Source of the DNA: Paragonimus westermani
Lineage: Eukaryota > Platyhelminthes > Trematoda > Plagiorchiida > Troglotrematidae
Reading direction: 5' to 3'
Length of the DNA stretch: 64,000 bases
Assembly (NCBI GenBank): GCA_008508345.1
Contig: QNGE01000960.1
Span: forward strand, 3,920-67,919
Made by a program: the position numbers and the translations under genes. The notes beneath the pieces are model-generated. The model saw only the letters and a program-made list of their open reading frames with translations, searched no databases and had not been told where the DNA came from. The first letter of the stretch is position 1. Each line of letters starts with the position of its first letter. This document shows, in pieces, positions 1 to 8,443 of this stretch.

Positions 1-222
1 CGAATCATGAGGCAACCGTGTTAACCACTGCGCCATTGACCTCACATTAGGCACGACCGAATTATCAAATGTGAACGCTCAACCACTCTCGCTTGTGAAC
101 AGTGATCAGGTTGCCCGATCGTCTCGAGAGGAGACACAGTTACTGCCTGTTAACTCCAATCGACAACCCCGCGATTAGGACTTCCGAGACAGGTCGAGAT
201 CACAGAACTCATTAAACCTGCA
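1..222 (-). mobile_element. tRNA-derived SINE copy, minus strand, cut by left window edge
   Basis: Read on the minus strand from 222 down to 1, this has the same order as the copy near 58.8-59.0 kb: a leader around 220-110 containing GGAAGTCCTAATC and GGAGTTAACAG, then a tRNA-like head with the A-box string GGCGCAGTGGTTAACAC (RC of 20-36). The B box and the hammerhead expected downstream would lie outside the window to the left. Positions 1-59 are an inverted copy of 239-297 with only a few mismatches, so this copy and the next one face each other. It carries about 17 bases (around 62-80) that the plus copy lacks. This is a non-coding, non-autonomous element, presumably mobilised by a LINE or Penelope enzyme (inference). 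Confidence 0.75.
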
Positions 223-261
223 AGCGAGAGTAGTTGAGCGGTCGTGCCTAATATGAGGTCA

Positions 262-318
262 TTGGCGCAGTGGTTAACACGGTTGCCTCATGATTGGAAT
301 GTTCGGAGTTCAAATCCC
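262..318 (+). promoter_or_regulatory. Internal RNA polymerase III promoter (A and B boxes)
   Basis: The A box is TGGCGCAGTGGTTAACAC at 263-280. The B box is GAGTTCAAATCCC at 306-318. Both match the tRNA internal promoter consensus (TRGCNNAGYNGG and GGTTCGANTCC) with a change at the GTTCAA site. Spacing is about 26 bases between the boxes, as in a tRNA gene without an intron. The anticodon region is not recognisable, so this is a SINE head and not a functional tRNA. Confidence 0.65.
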
Positions 319-335
319 GGCCGTGGCAAGGATAT

Positions 336-380
336 GCACTACTGACGAGCTCTAATGAGAGCGAAACTCGAGTCTAGAGC
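336..380 (+). ncRNA. Hammerhead ribozyme, type I, intact core
   Basis: The conserved core is complete: CUGACGA at 342-348, a 5-bp stem II GCUCU/AGAGC with loop AAUG at 349-362, GAAA at 363-366, and the cleavage dinucleotide UC at 373-374. Stem III is A-C-U-C paired with G-A-G-U (366-373) and has no loop. The string ACUCGAGU is self-complementary, so it could form an 8-bp duplex between two RNAs, as proposed for retroelement hammerheads with minimal stem III (established for Penelope-like elements and retrozymes). Stem I is GCACUA (336-341) with UAGAGC (375-380): five pairs and one A-A mismatch. Predicted self-cleavage is after C374. No activity can be shown from sequence. Confidence 0.82.
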
Positions 381-395
381 TTCTTTAAAGTTAGC

Positions 396-1340
396 CAGTT
401 CCTACCAACATGAATGTATTCTAACTGAGATTTTCTGCCCACTTAGTACCTTAATTTATCAGAAGGGGGTCTATTGGTCAGTGGGAGATCAGGTGTTTGG
501 AAGATTTTTAGGTTAGCATTAACACTAGAAACTGGGAAGAATGTATACACTTCAGAGGGTGAAAGTAGTTAGGACACGTCGTCTCCACACTTCCACCACA
601 GCAATTGTCCTACACAGTTGAAAAAACTGTAAGTAGAACACTGATGAGGAGTCTTGTCTGATGGTATAACATGTTCCCCTTGAAGTTCGAGAAAAATCAA
701 GGCACATCTGATCAAAACCGTGTAAGTTCAATGCATTATAATGATCTAGAATGAGTATATCACATAATGTATCACCAGATAATGGGTGAAAAGACGCAGT
801 AGATAAAACCGCAACCAAATCCTAACTGGTCACTTACGCCCGTCCGTCGGACAGTTTGATAGTATTCCTCCCACCATGTCAATCTAGCAATATCTGTTCG
901 GCCTAGCGTCCATGTCGTCACCTCAATCGAATAAGGTAAAGTCAAGTCATCAAAATGCTTCATGCAGCCCCGAGAGATGAATTTTCGGCTTTTATTTGCA
1001 TATGCGCACCAATGGTGGATAAGGTAAGAAGTCGCACTGAGTAGAATGATGACTGAAATCTTGTCACTTGGTTCAAAATTCTGCTACCCCGGTAGTAAAT
1101 GTAGACCGCTTGACCTTCAGGTTCGATGTGAAAACTTCAGTAACTAGTTACAGGAGTTACGTCAGGCTTTCGAACTAAATTCCGAACGTTCCAAATCCAA
1201 TCTCGTTAACGCTTGCTACAAATACGTAGATCATAGTGTGATAGATACTCAGGCCAGATATGTGGGTATCCCAACACTCGGCGGAATATCTGGACGGGGG
1301 ATGCACGTCCAAAACCCCACAACGAATGGATCGGGGACGG
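396..1340. other. No gene seen between SINE and Penelope region
   Basis: Short frames on both strands lack codon bias, splice context or family motifs. The string AGGCCAGATATGTGGGTATCCC around 1250 resembles AGGCCAGTATGTAGGTGTCC near 16350, which may be a very short dispersed repeat. Confidence 0.4.
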
Positions 1341-1341
1341 C

Positions 1342-1600
1342 GGGGGCGACCGGATGAGTCATCGCTCGACTGGATCGGACCAACGGCCGAGACATGGCAG
1401 GGAGAAGAGAAAGGACGACGAAATCGGAAGCGCGATTATTCCAACATTCGCAAGAATATCGCGAAGCGGTCGTGGATTACGCTCAGAGGTCAGTGGAGAT
1501 AGATGGAGGAGAACAAGAGCAACCGGACGAGTCATCGCTCAACGAAATCGGACCAACAGGCGAAGAATGGCAGGCAGAAAACTCCCCGATAGGCAGCGCC
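1342..1600 (+). repeat. Imperfect duplication of an ~80-bp segment, offset 173 bp
   Basis: Positions about 1347-1400 and 1520-1573 share CCGGAYGAGTCATCGCTC, then ATCGGACCAAC, then ATGGCAGG in the same order. Both copies encode PDESSL, then IGPT, then WQ, but in different reading frames because the offset is not a multiple of three. The string GCGGGGGCGACCGGA at 1339-1353 also occurs in the Gypsy pol frame near 10363, so this could derive from an LTR-element gag/pol spacer. It is also plausibly the 5' part of the Penelope-like element that follows. The GGAYGAGTC string looks like a hammerhead core but lacks the required U and is not one. Confidence 0.5.
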
Positions 1601-1730
1601 GATCACGCACATAAACCGGACAGAAGTGCACACGATGCGTGAACGGAAACCTGGGGGTGTTGTGGTCCGGAATGATGACTAAACAGGAGCGCGCGCGTGG
1701 CATGAAGACTAGCGTATTGGGCAATAAAGA

Positions 1731-2950
1731 TTGTGCTTTATTGGACGTCTTCTCGCTACACTAGAATCTCAACATATGATTTACTCACAAAGCTCCATTC
1801 AGAGGGACTTACTGCACTCGACTATGCAATCAAAACCAAGTAAGGGGGCCGGAAGTGTTCTGTTGAATAGGGACGATTTCAGTGCAAAAATAATGAAAAT
1901 TTTGTCTGATGAAACGAAATTTCAAAAAGAGGGAACCGGGAAAGATAATATAATGGCAATTGGAAAGGGGTTCTCGAAGAATCTACACCGGTTGAGACAC
2001 GCTGACGCCATTCGTGCACATGAATTTGAACGCATCCGTCCAACAGGAACCCGTATCCCGCGGCTGTACGGACTGCTAAACATGCACGAAGACGAAGTGC
2101 CGCCCAGGTCGATGCTCGATGTGTGTAATCTGCCTTATCATGCTGCTGTGTAATGGCTTGTAGAGATTCTGGGGCTGGTTAAGAGAGAAGTTGCGAAATG
2201 CAGTTTGGGATACATTCGAATTTGTTAACCTTGTCTCTAAACTCAATGTACCCGACAAGAAAATGCCATCTATAGTTGTTTCGTCATCATCTCCTGATGT
2301 CCCGGTGGTCGAAACAATATATTTCCCAGGTAATTACATCGAAACTCGCCGGATTAACGTCGGTCTACCTGTGGCTGAACTGAGGGAGTCAATATTGTTC
2401 TGTGCTAGCAACATTCAGTTTCACTCCAGATAGATGGCGTAGCTATGGGCTGATCGTTAGACCCGGTTCTAGCTGATATCCTTAAGAGCATGTTCGAGAA
2501 TAATGAGTCGGACGAAACTATTCGAACAACCCAGTTATGGTCGACAATATGTACACGGTGTTTTGCTGGTAGTGGGCAAAACCGAAGATTTGCAGAATCT
2601 TTTGGCCGTTTTTAACAGGGCGCATAAAAACGTTGTGCTCATTTTGAGACAGTAAGCTGGCAACCGAATTCCGTTTCTGGATGTAACACTAACATGCAGA
2701 TGAGGAGGGTCAGAACAACGAAGAGTGTATAAAAGGAAACATGGAGTGGCAACATGTACACTTCCACAGCTATGTACCGATCAGTCCCAAATGGTCCCTT
2801 GTACTTCGCTTGACTAGAGCAGCAAATAGAATCTGTACAGAGGATATGATAGAATTGGAGCTGAGCATTTGACAAGATATCCTTTCTGATAACGCCTACC
2901 TCGGGAAAATTGCTACCAGAAACATGCAAGGGAGACTAATGCAATCTCCA
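1731..2950 (+). pseudogene. Penelope-type reverse transcriptase remnant
   Basis: The first frame (1731-2153) carries GAGSVLLNRDDFSAKIMKIL, then RIRPTG and PRLYGLLNMHEDEVPPRS, matching the Penelope RT pattern R-L-Y-G-L-P-K-x-H-K...P-L-R-P. It ends at a TAA inside the SPYHAAAxWL motif. A second frame (2191-2433) continues with VWDTFEFVN, then SPDVPVVETI, where the family has the catalytic FDVxSLFTNVPLxETI. The catalytic aspartate-bearing part is altered to VVSSSS. The thumb region follows around 2520-2930 with stops, with IPFLDVTL and VYKRKHG corresponding to the family's PFLDV and VYRKxT motifs. The usual YVDD box is not legible. The RT is dead. Confidence 0.75.
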
Positions 2951-3116
2951 ATAGAAACGGATGATAAGAAGACGATTTTTATTTGACTGTCATTCAAAGG
3001 GGGCGCACCAGCCGAGCTGATAGCGCGCCCACTAACTGACACAATCGGCGGTGTCTGCTACGTTACAAGTCTTGTCATAAGGTTCCACTTAAAACGGACA
3101 GCACCACTTAATCCGA

Positions 3117-3607
3117 AAAATAATACGCCTAACAATGTTGCCTGATTTTTAATCTGTTCATTTGACTGCTCCTGTGGTTCAGCATATATTGGTCGTACCA
3201 GTACGCGCTTATCGGAAAGAACTCGTGAACACCGCCAGGCGTGGCTTCGCGTAGGAGCAACAAAGAGCCCTAGCTTATCCATGCTGGCCAACCTGGTTGG
3301 ATGTGACCGAAACAAACACAGGGAGGGCATTTCGCATCGTCTAAAGTGCTTCGACCATCGCGTCACGAAAGATCAAGTGGTACATCCTGTCTGTAGCCGA
3401 TTAAGTCAACCAGACTTATGTGTTCAAAAACAGTCCTTTCACATCTTGGGATTATCATTGCCAAACACGCGACAGCTTGCTACCGTGCCTCTCACCAATT
3501 CACCCCAATTGCACAGACTTCCTAAAACCTGCCTCGCTTGTGAGCATAATCACAACGAAGTCATGATGGTTGGGAACAGTGGTGGTGTTGTTTGTAGCTC
3601 GGGATGA
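3117..3607 (+). pseudogene. GIY-YIG endonuclease domain of the Penelope-like element
   Basis: In the frame read from about 3117, the translation runs NNTPNNVA, a stop, then CSFDCSCGSAYIGRTSTRL and SERTREH. SAYIGRT is the second half of the GIY-YIG signature, and the arginine and R-x-x-E-H spacing fit the nicking-endonuclease family found at the C terminus of Penelope-like proteins. The same frame continues open to 3607 with PDLCVQKQ, matching the C-terminal PxLCxQK tail. The domain is preceded by cysteines, as in the CxC linker of animal Penelope proteins. It would nick target DNA for target-primed reverse transcription. It is disconnected from the RT by stops and frameshifts. Confidence 0.72.
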
Positions 3608-3640
3608 CATCATCACCTCGCCTGGTGATGAAACGTTTGC
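3604..3640 (+). ncRNA. Hammerhead-like motif at the Penelope 3' end (degenerate)
   Basis: The string reads GGGATGA, then a 6-bp hairpin ATCACC/GGTGAT with a TCGCCT loop, then GAAACG. This is the hammerhead order core-stem II-GAAA, with the first core half GGGAUGA in place of CUGAUGA. Neither a convincing stem I nor a cleavage triplet was found by eye, so it is at best a dead ribozyme. Its place just behind the endonuclease frame is where a Penelope terminal repeat could begin. Confidence 0.35.
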
Positions 3641-3699
3641 AACCTAAATGCCAAGCTCGGCGAACATATCAATACCAAAACAACGAAGTCATATTTGTG

Positions 3700-5520
3700 T
3701 TTTAGCCAATCGTTTTCCCTCGTATCATTCTTGACCAACAACCTCCCTTACTGTTACTTGATTTGAAATATAACTGTGCCGGCCTAGAATGAGATTTTGT
3801 GAAATTTATTGCCGAAAAATGGTTTTGCGTTGTAAGTAATTGTTCATTGTGATAAGTAACATTCAAGGAAAACCTAGTTGAATTGCCCAATGGTTCAGGT
3901 GTCCGCACTGACAACCGAGACACTTTTGTTCGTCCAAGGAAGGCCATCGTTCGGATTGGTGGATCACGTGATCCATCCATGTGTCATTTTGGCCATCGGT
4001 AAGACAAGTTCTGTTCAAACCTAACCAAATCTAGCTCCTAGCCACCGGAGCCGACGTTGATGTTGTTCTTAGCCACTGTGGGTCATTACATCAATGTGTC
4101 GGTTATTCAGCTCTTTTCAAAGAAATGGGTTAACTTTGTGTAGGTTTTTATCGGGAGTACATTATTGTTTCACACAATCTTGAACAAGAAAATCTTATTA
4201 ACCTCACGCTTTGCACAATTCAACATAAACACATCATGAAACCCCCCCCCCGTGATATTTCACAACGGTATACGAATATTCTGTGATATGATTAAGGAAC
4301 TGGTAAGTGCTGACTACGTTAGTACTTTTAGGGACCGAAATTTTCCTCACTTTGTGGTGCCAAACAGTCCAATCGTTTTTTGACCACATCTAAGTGGACT
4401 AACCTATTTTACCTATTTCGCAATGTGGTGAAATGTTAGCACTCAAGACATTCAACAAACCCGAATGTTTGATGTACCGATGAATTGAACTTTTTGCACG
4501 CAACCTCCCAGCCATTCAAATAATCAGCCGAATACTCGACGAGATGTCTGAGTAATTCAAACACTGTTTGGCAGTAGGCCGAATTTGCATGTGTCCACTG
4601 TTCTGCAGTGTCTTAGTCGTGCACAATTACTTAATGCTGCATCGACTAACCGTTTTTGATAAGATGATGTGCAAGTCGTACGACTCTGCCGATAAACACT
4701 GGATTCACCAATCTGTATTTCAGATGAGATGGCTTAGATTCTCATTAGGGCTGATTATGTTTCGGATGCTAGCTAAATAAATTACGCCGTCATCAAATCT
4801 TTGCAGTATACCGATTGAACCGTCTAACCCTCTTAATGTAAATCCAATACTCACCACTCTAGAACCAGGAGTCACCGAACTGCGTTGAAATCAGTACAGT
4901 GTGGCAATTCAAGAATCCACTTGGACAGTGGAAAGTGTAGGACGAGTGTATCGGTTACTTAATGAGTAATGAACATAAAATAAGGTGATTGGGCTGGTTG
5001 ATTTGGCCCGGGTATTTGTCTTTGGTTGTATGGATACTGTTACAGTACACGGTGGGGCCAACAGTAATTCGATAGGTCTGGGCTAGTTCAAACGTTCTAT
5101 TCATAGACTTAGCATATGGGCGTTCCTAACACAAAACTGATCAATCATCACCTGCTCACGCGCTTCAATTTTCCTAGAAATGAACGGGACAACTTGTCGC
5201 GACTGGCATTGGTCTGGTAAGTGTCACCGAAACGAATTAATTTGAAGTCCATTGCGATCGATATTCTGTGGATTGGGTGCTGCAGTGTTGATCGAACTCC
5301 ATTGCATGCACAATCCACCTTGTTACCAGTATTCTTGGCAGCTAGGTCCAAATGTGGTGCTGCACATATCTTCCAAGTTCACCATCGAGATGACAGCACA
5401 CAATGCAGATAAAACTAGGTGATCTTTGAGTTACAATAGGAAGCTTTTATCAACCAGTTGTCCTACAGACGCTATCGGTTACATGCTGATCACGATAATT
5501 TTCGTTACTCGCGCACACGC
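3700..5520. other. Non-coding interval, one poly-C run
   Basis: No family motif, splice-bounded frame or RNA gene is seen. A run of ten C lies at 4242-4251. Short frames such as 4568-4780 show no recognisable domain. Confidence 0.45.
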
Positions 5521-5523
5521 GCT

Positions 5524-5526
<3 letters not shown>

Positions 5527-5570
<44 letters not shown>

Positions 5571-5585
5571 TGTGTGTGTGTGTGT
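5527..5585. repeat. (TA)20 followed by (TG)8 microsatellite
   Basis: An uninterrupted TA run spans about 5527-5567 and is joined through GCG to a TG run ending near 5585. Compound dinucleotide repeats of this kind are length-variable. Confidence 0.95.
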
Positions 5586-5615
5586 AAAGGTCGAAAAAGG
5601 TTAATCTCTTTCAAG

Positions 5616-5660
5616 CCGAGTTCACCTGACAGTCACGTGACTGCAAAGCGAAACGTGTCG
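5616..5660 (+). other. 14-bp perfect palindrome followed by GAAACGTGTC
   Basis: CAGTCACGTGACTG is a perfect palindrome and is followed by CAAAGCGAAACGTGTCGG. The layout CTGA-hairpin-GAAAC-GTGTC resembles a hammerhead with a 2-bp stem III, and a similar string occurs at 50450-50480. The first core half reads CTGACAG, not CUGANGA, and stem I is not supported. It is probably a decayed end of a Penelope-type or related element. Confidence 0.35.
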
Positions 5661-5903
5661 GCTCAGTGATAGAGTTATGAAAATAAACCAACATAAATCA
5701 CATTCGCCTTCCAGTCACGGTCTTGTCCTTTCGTAAGGCCGAGTATGTCACTATTCGCAACCATGCACAACAAAAACTATCAACGGTCTTTTCGACGGTC
5801 GTCATAATCGTTCAATGTACTGTACGGTCAAGGCAAGATTGCATAGTTTGAAGTAGCTCGTTCCATATAGTCTGACTCGTTAGAAGATACTTATTTGCGA
5901 AGT

Positions 5904-5988
5904 GTGCACTCTGGTTGGATTCTAACCGGCGACAGAAACAGCACGTTCAGAAGTAGCAGGTGTTCTATTAGCTGGGCTACAGAGCCAC
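5904..5988 (-). repeat. tRNA-like SINE head or tRNA pseudogene
   Basis: On the minus strand, GTAGCCCAGCTAATAGAAC is a good A-box/D-arm match (tRNA TAGCYCAGYNGGTAGAGC), and CGGTTAGAATCCAACC forms a TPsiC-like stem with B-box similarity. The ends GTGGCTCTG and CAGAGTGCAC can pair with one bulge. The 85-nt length, changed invariant bases and no clear anticodon arm argue against a working tRNA. It abuts the dispersed repeat at 6015-6203, and the copy of that repeat at 21.7 kb lacks this head. Confidence 0.45.
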
Positions 5989-6014
5989 GCTGGGGGTTCG
6001 TAAATCTCACCTTT

Positions 6015-6203
6015 GTAGAAAGAAGACATATGTTGCGATATGCCAACATTTCGTTTACTCTCACCAGTCGCAATAGTAAAACATGCAAGTTATAGATAAC
6101 AGACATTTAGAGATACACAGGGTGCGGACATGTATACAATCACACCACGTCTCATGTCATCACCACGGCAACCCGATGGAGTAATTCGACCACTTTCGCA
6201 CAC
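6015..6203 (-). repeat. Dispersed repeat family A, copy 1
   Basis: About 190 bases match 21712-21903 in the same orientation with frequent substitutions and small indels; shared strings include CATTTCGTTTACTCTCA and AAAACATGCAAGTTAT. Frames on the minus strand (for example 5891-6106) simply read through it and are not taken as genes. Together with the adjacent tRNA-like head it may be the body of a second SINE family. Confidence 0.75.
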
Positions 6204-6209
6204 GAATTT

Positions 6210-8440
6210 CAGTTCCCCGCCCAACCCCCTAAGTCGTGGAATCCACCAAATGATCAAGGGGGATTGAAGGCACTGGCAGAATTTCTCACTCCCTGACAGT
6301 TCTTGTTCATTTAGTTAACTAGAATTCTATGCAATGTCACTCGTGTTTAAGCGTTCCATCAGCAGGTTCGTACTCTCCGATTGATTAATGATTAAGCTAA
6401 TGTTGTTGGCCAAGCGGATTGTTATCCCTGGCTGAAGTGAGCAAACCGGGTTTCGTAAGCTGACTCAGCTGGTAATTAGAAGGATTAAAACAATACCATC
6501 TCTGTAGTCACAATCTCTGCATAAGGACAGCATCCTTTGTCATCCTCATTGTGCAATTCACAAAACATCAAAAATAAAACAGGAGATTCAGACTCAACGT
6601 TCATAAAACCATGTCTTACAGAGGCAAAATATTTTTAACGTTGTCATTTCGATCTTCGCCAATTCTTTTGTAGAACGTCGGGATCAGTACGAAACCTTAC
6701 AAAATAGTGGATGACGTAGGAACATTAGATGTGTAGAACTGCAGCTGAATCCACTACAAGAGATGAATATGCTCTGATCCTCCGTAGAAAGGAACTCCAA
6801 AGGAGAAACGCTCTTGTCTAGAGGAAATCTTAACAGATATAGATGCATTTACACTGGGTACTTCTGTAGAACAAACAGACCTCCCAGAACCGTCAAAAAA
6901 ACTCTTTAGGATTTCAACTGAGTTCACCCCTCACCAATACACTTGTCAAGTTGGACCAATTTCATCCCGGTTACACAGCGACTCCGAGGGAAATCACTAA
7001 ATCCGCTCATAAGTTCGTTTGTGAGCAATCTTCCCACATCACTCTGGCAGATTCAAGTCTCATCCGTAGCGTTTAAGAGACTGGTCTAGGCTTATTAAAC
7101 GATAGTTTGATCGTCCGAGCCATTCCAAACCAATGATCGCCAACTGTATGCCGGGTTCCGCGAATGACGCACTTCATGCACGACCTCTAGTGAATGCGTT
7201 TGTTCAAAAATTAGTATATATTTCCTTATCATACTGGCCCATACGACATACAGCTTCAATATCCGTGGTAGGCATAATGAGTCATGATTAGGGGGAATAG
7301 GATCACGTGTAAAAAATCATTCATAAGTCTGATATGTTAACTATGATGCAAAGTCCATGTAGTATATTAAAGTCCGACAATACTGATAGAGACTGATGTA
7401 CTCAAACAAAACCCGAATGTTAACTCCGTATTACCTAGCACATTTTGCTAGGTAATTTCCTTGAGTGGATATAACGTTAGTAGTTTCCTTAATGTACCCT
7501 CGCGTAATTTTCATTTTGACTTCCGTTGTAAGTCAAAAGTCTCATAAAACGTTCACCTATTAAGGGTTTGATTAGTTGATTAACAGTCGCTACACGTGTT
7601 ACGTTTGCATGTCACGGTTTTGCGCGAAGCCTACGTTATTCTTTTGTTTGTCTCGTAGGTTGCTCCCAGGAAAAACGCACAGAAATATGGAAATGAGTAC
7701 CATCTAATATTAGTGTGAATGGGATTATTATTCAAATTAATGTCAGAGAAAGAACGACTATGCGGCAATTTCTGTATACATCGGCAATCATTGTACATAT
7801 AACATTTCCCCCTTATATCTGTATTCTGTTTCGTTTTATGCAACGCCAAATGACAGACGTTATTGAATAACGGTGGGTATTTTGGGTCATCCGGACAGAC
7901 TAGTAGTTGGAGCAGTGTGCTTAAGACACAGATGGAGTATAAATCTGATAGCGAGACAGATTGTGCAAGCTTTCTTGATTGGTCTCGCTTTAAGTCTTGT
8001 CAGCCTGTTTGGTTACCGGTGGGGTGTCTCGTGACCCATTACACCACACACCCAAGCTCCTAAGCGGGATACATTGGGATGTGTTGCTCGGGTAAGCACT
8101 TGGACTTATTAATCAGGTAGCCCACTTGTAATATGGCACAAGACCCTTTCTACGGAAACAAAAAAGGCAAACCGTACAGAGTTTTTGAATCACGTGAAAA
8201 CACCGGGTAGTTGAATAGTATTAGCTAAGATATAATCCACTTCTTGATATCACTTTTCTTAATTCATTTCAGAGCTCAGATAAAACAGTGATCGTCAGGT
8301 TATTATGGTTATAGAAAGGTCTTCGTTTCGACTGATCATTGTACGGTTTTTGTCATGACTTGAGCTGCATGGCGGTATTCCATTCCGCGTATAATCATAC
8401 TAACTCATGAAATAAAATATTCGATGGTGTAAATGTAAAC
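6210..8440. other. Non-coding interval upstream of the Gypsy remnant
   Basis: No legible gene, LTR or upstream RT/gag sequence is present. In particular, nothing before 8450 continues the Gypsy pol frame, so that element is truncated at its 5' side. Confidence 0.5.
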
Positions 8441-8443
8441 GGA

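Larger units (their letters stand above)
222..395 (+). mobile_element. tRNA-derived SINE with hammerhead ribozyme, plus strand
   Basis: This copy is 5'-truncated relative to the minus copy at 1-222. It begins at the shared AAGCGAGAGT string, runs through the tRNA-like head (A box 262-280, B box 306-318), then the linker CCGTGGCAAGGATATG, and directly into a hammerhead ribozyme at 336-380. Similarity to the other copies ends shortly after the TTCTTT that follows the ribozyme (about 381-387), so the ribozyme sits at or near the 3' end of the element. Related copies are seen near 21.5, 22.2, 28.5, 48.9, 49.2, 52.7, 55.0, 55.5 and 58.8 kb. The arrangement resembles the schistosome Sm-alpha SINE-like hammerhead elements (established family); whether this is the same lineage is unknown. 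Confidence 0.8.
1731..3690 (+). mobile_element. Penelope-like retroelement (RT plus GIY-YIG), decayed
   Basis: This stretch encodes, in order on one strand but in three different frames, the palm and fingers of a Penelope-type reverse transcriptase and then a GIY-YIG endonuclease, which is the diagnostic order of this class. It ends in a 3' region with a structured GATGA...GAAAC motif (3604-3640). Frameshifts and stops mean it cannot make an intact protein. 5' and 3' limits are approximate, and no terminal repeats were identified. It lies 1.3 kb from a hammerhead SINE; Penelope-like elements are themselves known to carry hammerheads. Confidence 0.8.

Noticed and set aside
1350..1380. Hammerhead-like CCGGATGAGTCATCG string
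   Set aside because: The required U of CUGANGA is replaced and no GAAA half with a stem II follows at the right distance.
3000..3030. GC-rich hairpin GGGCGC...GCGCCC resembling a tRNA or ribozyme stem
   Set aside because: It lies within the Penelope reading region, has no B box, and the pairing is short.
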